A DNA stretch of 10,456 nucleotides from assembly GCA_965364735.1 (NCBI GenBank), contig CBDTYW010000127.1, positions 1 through 10,456 on the forward strand. Reading direction: 5' to 3'. This document shows, in pieces, positions 6,893 through 10,456 of the stretch. The DNA is from CBDTYW01 sp965364735 (GTDB lineage: Bacteria; Actinomycetota; Nitriliruptoria; Nitriliruptorales; Nitriliruptoraceae). The notes under the pieces were generated by a model that was not told where the DNA came from, did not search any database, and worked only from the letters and a program-made list of their open reading frames with translations. Position 1 is the first letter of the stretch. Each line of letters begins with the position of its first letter. Position numbers and translations under genes: made by a program.

Positions 6893-7515
6893 ACGAGATC
6901 ACGACCGACCAGGCGCGCGAGCGCGCAGCCGAGGCCATGCGGCTGCTGGGCCACACCCTCGTCGAGCGCGACGGCGACATCGACCTGCTCCTGCGCGTGG
7001 CCGAGGCCGCCGAGCGCGTGGCGGGTGAGCTGCAGGCCGCGCCCGTCCGTGTCCGCGACATCATCTCGCTGAAGAAGGCGCAGGTGATGGCGGACGCCAC
7101 CGACGGGGAGCAGATCTCCCACTTCAGCACCTGCTTCGTGTCCGGCGCGCACAACCCGATGGGCATCGGGATGGAGGTCTTCCGCGAGGGGGACGAGGTC
7201 CGCGCCCACGTCGTGCTCGAGTCCGCCTTCGAGGGTGCTCCCGGTCGCTCGCACGGTGGCATCGTGGCCGCGATCTTCGACGACGTCCTCGGCTACCTGC
7301 TGAGCCTGACCAAGTCCGCCGCCTTCACCGGCGAGCTCACCGTCCGCTACCACGCGGCGACCCCGATCAAGCTCCCGCTCGAGTTCCGGGCCCGCGAGGT
7401 CAGCCGAGAGGGCCGCAAGATCTTCGCCGAGGCCGAGGCTCACGCAGAGGGCCGCCTGATCGCGTCGGCGAAGGCGATCTTCATCACGGTGGACCCGGCC
7501 CAGTTCAAGCCATGA
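6889..7515 (+). CDS. PaaI-like hotdog-fold acyl-CoA thioesterase
   Basis: The product is 208 residues: a helical N-terminal part (1-70) followed by a hotdog domain (about 75-205). The signature runs NPMGIGMEV (89-97), AFEGAPGRSHGGIVAAIFDDVLG (113-135) with the HGG motif at 122-124 and acidic D131/D132, then FTGELTVRYHAATPIKLPL. In PaaI/THEM-type thioesterases the helix after HGG carries the catalytic acid, and the enzymes hydrolyse acyl-CoA to free acid and CoA in the cytoplasm. The substrate cannot be read from the sequence; phenylacetyl-type or fatty acyl-CoA are both possible. AGGAG lies 8 bases before the ATG, which overlaps the stop of the CorC-like gene. The stop lies in another ATGA (7512-7515) that opens only a six-codon frame. 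Confidence 0.87.
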   Translation: MNEITTDQARERAAEAMRLLGHTLVERDGDIDLLLRVAEAAERVAGELQAAPVRVRDIISLKKAQVMADATDGEQISHFSTCFVSGAHNPMGIGMEVFREGDEVRAHVVLESAFEGAPGRSHGGIVAAIFDDVLGYLLSLTKSAAFTGELTVRYHAATPIKLPLEFRAREVSREGRKIFAEAEAHAEGRLIASAKAIFITVDPAQFKP

Positions 7516-7532
7516 GAACGTCCGCCGCATGA
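7512..7532 (+). other. Six-codon mini-frame bridging thioesterase and mug
   Basis: An ATG at 7512 overlaps the thioesterase stop as ATGA, reads six codons (M-R-T-S-A-A), and stops at a TGA that overlaps the mug start as a second ATGA (7529-7532). Neither ATG has a good ribosome-binding site. The frame could pass terminating ribosomes from one gene to the next, or it may be chance. No peptide function is proposed. Confidence 0.3.
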
Positions 7533-8122
7533 AGTTCACCCGCGAAGAGCTGCTCACCCACTACGACGAGATCGTGCCGGACCTCGTCGGGCCGGGACTG
7601 AAGCTCCTGTTCGTCGGGATCAACCCCGGGCTCTGGACCGCGGCCGCGCAGACGCACTTCGCGCATCCCGGCAACCGCTTCTACCCGGCGCTGTTCCTCG
7701 CAGGGATCACGGGCTACGAGCTCAACCGCACGGGTATCGACGACGACGACCGGGCGCATCTGATCGCGCGGGGCGTCGGGATCAGCAACGTCGTCGAGCG
7801 CGCCACCGCACGCGCCGACGAGCTGAGCCGCGAGGAGTACCGCGAGGGCGGCACACGCCTCGCCGCCCGCGTGGTGGAGCTTGCCCCGAAGGTCGTCGCG
7901 GTCGTCGGCATCACGGCCTACCGCACCGCGTTCGGGCGGCCGAAGGCGAAGGTCGGCCTGCAGCCAGACGGCCTCGAGGTGCTCCCGCCAGCCGAGGTGT
8001 GGGCGCTGCCGAACCCGAGCGGGCTCAACGCCCACGCGACCGTTCGATCACTCGCAGAGGACTACCGTGCGGCAGCCGAGGCGGCCGGGCTCGATCTCGA
8101 CGAGCCCCGCTGGGACGACTGA
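7529..8122 (+). CDS. mug: Mismatch-specific DNA glycosylase (Mug/TDG family)
   Basis: The 197-residue protein belongs to the uracil-DNA glycosylase superfamily, family 2. It contains LLFVGINPGLWTAAAQTHFA (27-46) with the active-site GINPG at 30-34, where N32 corresponds to the catalytic-site asparagine of E. coli Mug. The segment HPGNRFYPAL follows, and LPNPSGLNAHAT (160-171) forms the DNA-intercalating loop region. The family removes uracil, thymine or ethenocytosine from mismatches with guanine, leaving an abasic site for base-excision repair. It is somewhat longer than E. coli Mug (168 residues), mainly at both ends. The ATG lies 13 bases after the thioesterase stop and lacks a clear ribosome-binding site, so expression may depend on translation from upstream. 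It shares no obvious role with its transport and lipid neighbours. The family call is firm; the preferred lesion is not known. Confidence 0.94.
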   Translation: MKFTREELLTHYDEIVPDLVGPGLKLLFVGINPGLWTAAAQTHFAHPGNRFYPALFLAGITGYELNRTGIDDDDRAHLIARGVGISNVVERATARADELSREEYREGGTRLAARVVELAPKVVAVVGITAYRTAFGRPKAKVGLQPDGLEVLPPAEVWALPNPSGLNAHATVRSLAEDYRAAAEAAGLDLDEPRWDD

Positions 8123-8126
8123 GGAG
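8121..8126 (+). promoter_or_regulatory. Ribosome-binding site of the ceramidase-like gene
   Basis: GAGGAG overlaps the last two bases of the mug stop codon and lies 6 bases before the ATG at 8133. It is the strongest ribosome-binding site in the operon and fixes the start. Confidence 0.7.
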
Positions 8127-8132
8127 ATCACG

Positions 8133-10456
8133 ATGGGCCATCACCACGGACCGGACCTCGGTCGACGCAACCTGCTGCGCGCTGGCGTCGTCGGCGGCGC
8201 AGGGCTCGCGCTGAACGGGCTGCTTCCGTCGATCGGCCGGATGTCTGCGGCCCTCGCGCAGGTGCCCGGCGCGACCCTCGAAGCCGGGCTCGGCGTCACC
8301 GACATCACCCCGGAGAACGGTGGCAACTTCTTCGGCTACGTGCGCCCCGATCGCTTCGCGAACGGTGTTGCCGCGCGGCTCCACGCCCGCACGCTGGCCC
8401 TGCGGTCCGGCGGCGAGACGCTCTATCTGGCCACCTGCGACCTCGGCTCGGCGGAGGACAAGAACGGCGTCGTCGCCATGCTGGCCGACCTCGGCATCAC
8501 CAGCGCGAACCTGATGCTCCACGCGACCCACACCCACGCCGGCCCCGACGGCTGGTCAACGTGGCTGCAGGGGCAGATCGCCGCATCGATCCGTGCCGCC
8601 CACGCGGACCTCGCACCGGCCAGCGCCGCATGGGCACGCGTCGAGGTGAAGGACGTCAACCAGAGCCGCTCGGTCGAGGCGCACCTCGCGAACCACGGCA
8701 TGGACCTCGCGCCGGGAACGGGCACGCCCGACCTCGACCCCGACGGCCCGGACCACGCGCGCGACACCGCGCTGCGTCTGCTCCGCGTGGACCGCCCCGA
8801 CGGCACCCCGCTCACCGCATGGTCGATCTTCGCCGTGCATCCGACGTCGTTCCCGAACACGAACACGCTGTACTCGTCGGACCTGTCGGGCTTCGCCGTG
8901 CGGCACTTCGAGGCGAGCTTCCGCGACGGCACAGACGGGACGATCGGCGTCGCCGGCGACGGGATCCCCGTCGGCATCCTCGCCAACGGCAACCAGGGCG
9001 ACCTGATCACGCTGTATGACTCGTTCAGCCCGCAGAGCTGCGCGGACATGCTCGGCCAGCGGCTCGGCGCGGCCATGCGCACCGCGTGGGACGACGCCGG
9101 CACACGCCTCGCAAACGAGGTCGCGGTCGGCCATCGCTGGACGCGGATGGTCTACGGCGGCCAGGTCGTCGACGACGAAGGTCACCAGGTCGGCAACCAG
9201 GCGCTCTGGGGGATCACGTTTCTCGGCGGAGCCAAGAACGGCCCCTCACCGTTCTACCTCGATGGCGCCAGCGAGGGGCAACGTCGGCCGGCCGCGCTCG
9301 CCGATCCCGTCCAAGGCCGCAAGATCATCGCCGGACCGGCACCGTGGCGGAACAACCCGGAGCTGCAGGTCGCGCGGGTCGGCAGCACGCTGCTGATCGC
9401 CGTGCCCGGCGAGGCGACCACCGAGACCGGCCGCCGGGTGAACGCAGCTGCGCTCGCCGACGTGCCCGCAGGCGTGACCGACTCCGTCCTGGTCGGCCTC
9501 GCGAACGACTACGTCGCCTACTTCACGACGCCCGAGGAGTACGACCAGCAGCACTACGAGGGCGGCCACACGGTGTTCGGCAAGTACACGTCGCTGCTGC
9601 TGCAGAACGTGAGCGCCGACCTCACCGGCGCGCTCGCGGCCGGCACCCCACAGGGGACGGTCCCGGCAGCGTCCGGCGGCGGAGGCGTGCTGACGGGCGT
9701 TCCGGGGCTGGATGGCGGACCGCCCGGCGCCGGTGCCGACAGCGGCAGCATCGCTGCGCAGCCGCCCTGCGACGTCCAGCGATTCGACGTCATCGGCGTC
9801 AAGTGGGACGGTGGCGCCGGCGGACGTGACCGTCCGATCGGCGAGCCGTTCGTGGTCGTGGAACGCCAGAGCTCCGTGGACACCTGGGAGCCGGTCGACT
9901 CGGACCTCGGCGTTGCCATGCAGTGGTCCGAGGCCGACGGTCGACACCTCGCCCGCTGGGACGTTGCCGGCAACGCCATCGTTGGGATTCACCGCTTCCG
10001 CATCAACGCCGCCCGCTACGAGCTCATCTCCGATCCGTTTGCCGTGCTGGCATCGGACGGGATCGTCGCGCTCGGGGCTGAGATCGTCGGCGACGACGTG
10101 GTCATCCGCGCGCAGCTGCCGGCCCCCGATCCGGAGACCCACCTGCGTCACCGCGAGATCCCGCCCACGGGCGGGACCGCAGCGTTCACCGTCGACGGCG
10201 TGCGCATCGTGGCCGCTTGGGATCCGGCGCTGGCTGGCTGGGTGGCGCCTGCGTCGATCGCTCCGCCCGGGGCGGAGCTCGTGATCGCGGCCGGTGGCAT
10301 CATCGACGCGGCGGGCAACATCAACGCCGCGGGGGCGACGCTGACCGTCGGTCAGGTCACCGACGCGACGTGGCCGCCGAACATGTCGATCGGTGGCGTC
10401 GATCGCGACTGGCACGGGCATGCGCCGGCGGACATCGCCGTCGAGCGCGAGGACGG
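8133..10456 (+). CDS. Neutral/alkaline ceramidase-family protein, Tat-exported (C-terminus cut by window end)
   Basis: The frame is open for 774 codons to the window end. A twin-arginine signal (RRNLLRAG at 11-18, hydrophobic stretch, ALA at 40-42) predicts export in folded form. The ceramidase N-terminal domain covers about 48-502. It starts AGLGVTDITP and has HATHTHAGPDG (130-140), FAVHPTSF (H236), PGEATTETGRR (E427), and DYVAYFTTPEEYDQQHYEGG with Y463 and Y475 spaced 12 apart like the paired tyrosines of known ceramidases. These supply the expected zinc ligands. The family cleaves the ceramide amide to fatty acid and sphingosine. However, the GDVSPN motif that holds the nucleophile serine reads GDLITL (289-294), so activity or substrate may differ. 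A Gly/Pro-rich linker (about 503-545) leads to a ceramidase C-terminal-like region (546-655) and an extra tail I do not recognise. It is probably the last gene seen of the tetR operon. Confidence 0.85.
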   Translation, partial: MGHHHGPDLGRRNLLRAGVVGGAGLALNGLLPSIGRMSAALAQVPGATLEAGLGVTDITPENGGNFFGYVRPDRFANGVAARLHARTLALRSGGETLYLATCDLGSAEDKNGVVAMLADLGITSANLMLHATHTHAGPDGWSTWLQGQIAASIRAAHADLAPASAAWARVEVKDVNQSRSVEAHLANHGMDLAPGTGTPDLDPDGPDHARDTALRLLRVDRPDGTPLTAWSIFAVHPTSFPNTNTLYSSDLSGFAVRHFEASFRDGTDGTIGVAGDGIPVGILANGNQGDLITLYDSFSPQSCADMLGQRLGAAMRTAWDDAGTRLANEVAVGHRWTRMVYGGQVVDDEGHQVGNQALWGITFLGGAKNGPSPFYLDGASEGQRRPAALADPVQGRKIIAGPAPWRNNPELQVARVGSTLLIAVPGEATTETGRRVNAAALADVPAGVTDSVLVGLANDYVAYFTTPEEYDQQHYEGGHTVFGKYTSLLLQNVSADLTGALAAGTPQGTVPAASGGGGVLTGVPGLDGGPPGAGADSGSIAAQPPCDVQRFDVIGVKWDGGAGGRDRPIGEPFVVVERQSSVDTWEPVDSDLGVAMQWSEADGRHLARWDVAGNAIVGIHRFRINAARYELISDPFAVLASDGIVALGAEIVGDDVVIRAQLPAPDPETHLRHREIPPTGGTAAFTVDGVRIVAAWDPALAGWVAPASIAPPGAELVIAAGGIIDAAGNINAAGATLTVGQVTDATWPPNMSIGGVDRDWHGHAPADIAVERED

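Noticed and set aside
8136..8147. MGHHH at the N-terminus resembling an engineered histidine tag
   Set aside because: Only three histidines, followed directly by a natural twin-arginine signal peptide, in normal chromosomal context with a native ribosome-binding site.
1..10456. CRISPR arrays, tRNA/rRNA genes, transposases, attachment sites or phage genes
   Set aside because: No regularly spaced repeats, no tRNA-like cloverleaf noticed by eye, and every long stretch is accounted for by recognised housekeeping or metabolic genes. Without a covariance-model scan a small RNA cannot be excluded.

Overview
The window is very GC-rich, with G or C at most third codon positions. It is densely packed with short gaps and many 4-base ATGA gene overlaps. 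Gene content points to an actinobacterium: a FadE5-type acyl-CoA dehydrogenase, tandem HlyC/CorC transporters, and a Tat-exported ceramidase-like protein. The class cannot be fixed from sequence alone. I see no phage, insertion-sequence, CRISPR or RNA-gene signal, so this looks like an ordinary chromosomal segment.

Layout. Bases 1-635 (minus strand) hold the first third of a FadE5-type acyl-CoA dehydrogenase. A 173-base divergent intergenic region (636-808) carries two TGGAG/CTCCA inverted repeats. It is followed on the plus strand by a group II PLP-dependent decarboxylase (809-2245), which overlaps tail-to-tail by 20 bases with a minus-strand DUF445 membrane protein (2226-3494). A second divergent intergenic region (3495-3627) carries a close copy of the first inverted repeat. 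From there a plus-strand gene run extends to the window edge: TetR-family regulator, two paralogous CNNM/CBS/CorC transporters, a PaaI-like hotdog thioesterase, a mismatch-specific DNA glycosylase (Mug), and a Tat-exported neutral-ceramidase-family protein cut by the window end. The first four junctions of this run contain ATGA. The mug-ceramidase junction has a GAGGAG ribosome-binding site overlapping the mug stop.

How the genes may work together. The shared inverted repeat in both divergent promoter regions, one of them directly in front of the TetR gene, suggests one regulator controlling four transcription starts: fadE, decarboxylase, DUF445 and the tetR operon. The regulon would combine beta-oxidation (FadE), acyl-CoA hydrolysis (thioesterase) and possibly extracytoplasmic amide or lipid hydrolysis (ceramidase-like), with cation transport and membrane proteins alongside. 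This link is inference. The best leads are the shared operator, the ceramidase-like protein lacking the expected nucleophile serine, and a decarboxylase lacking the mobile-loop tyrosine.
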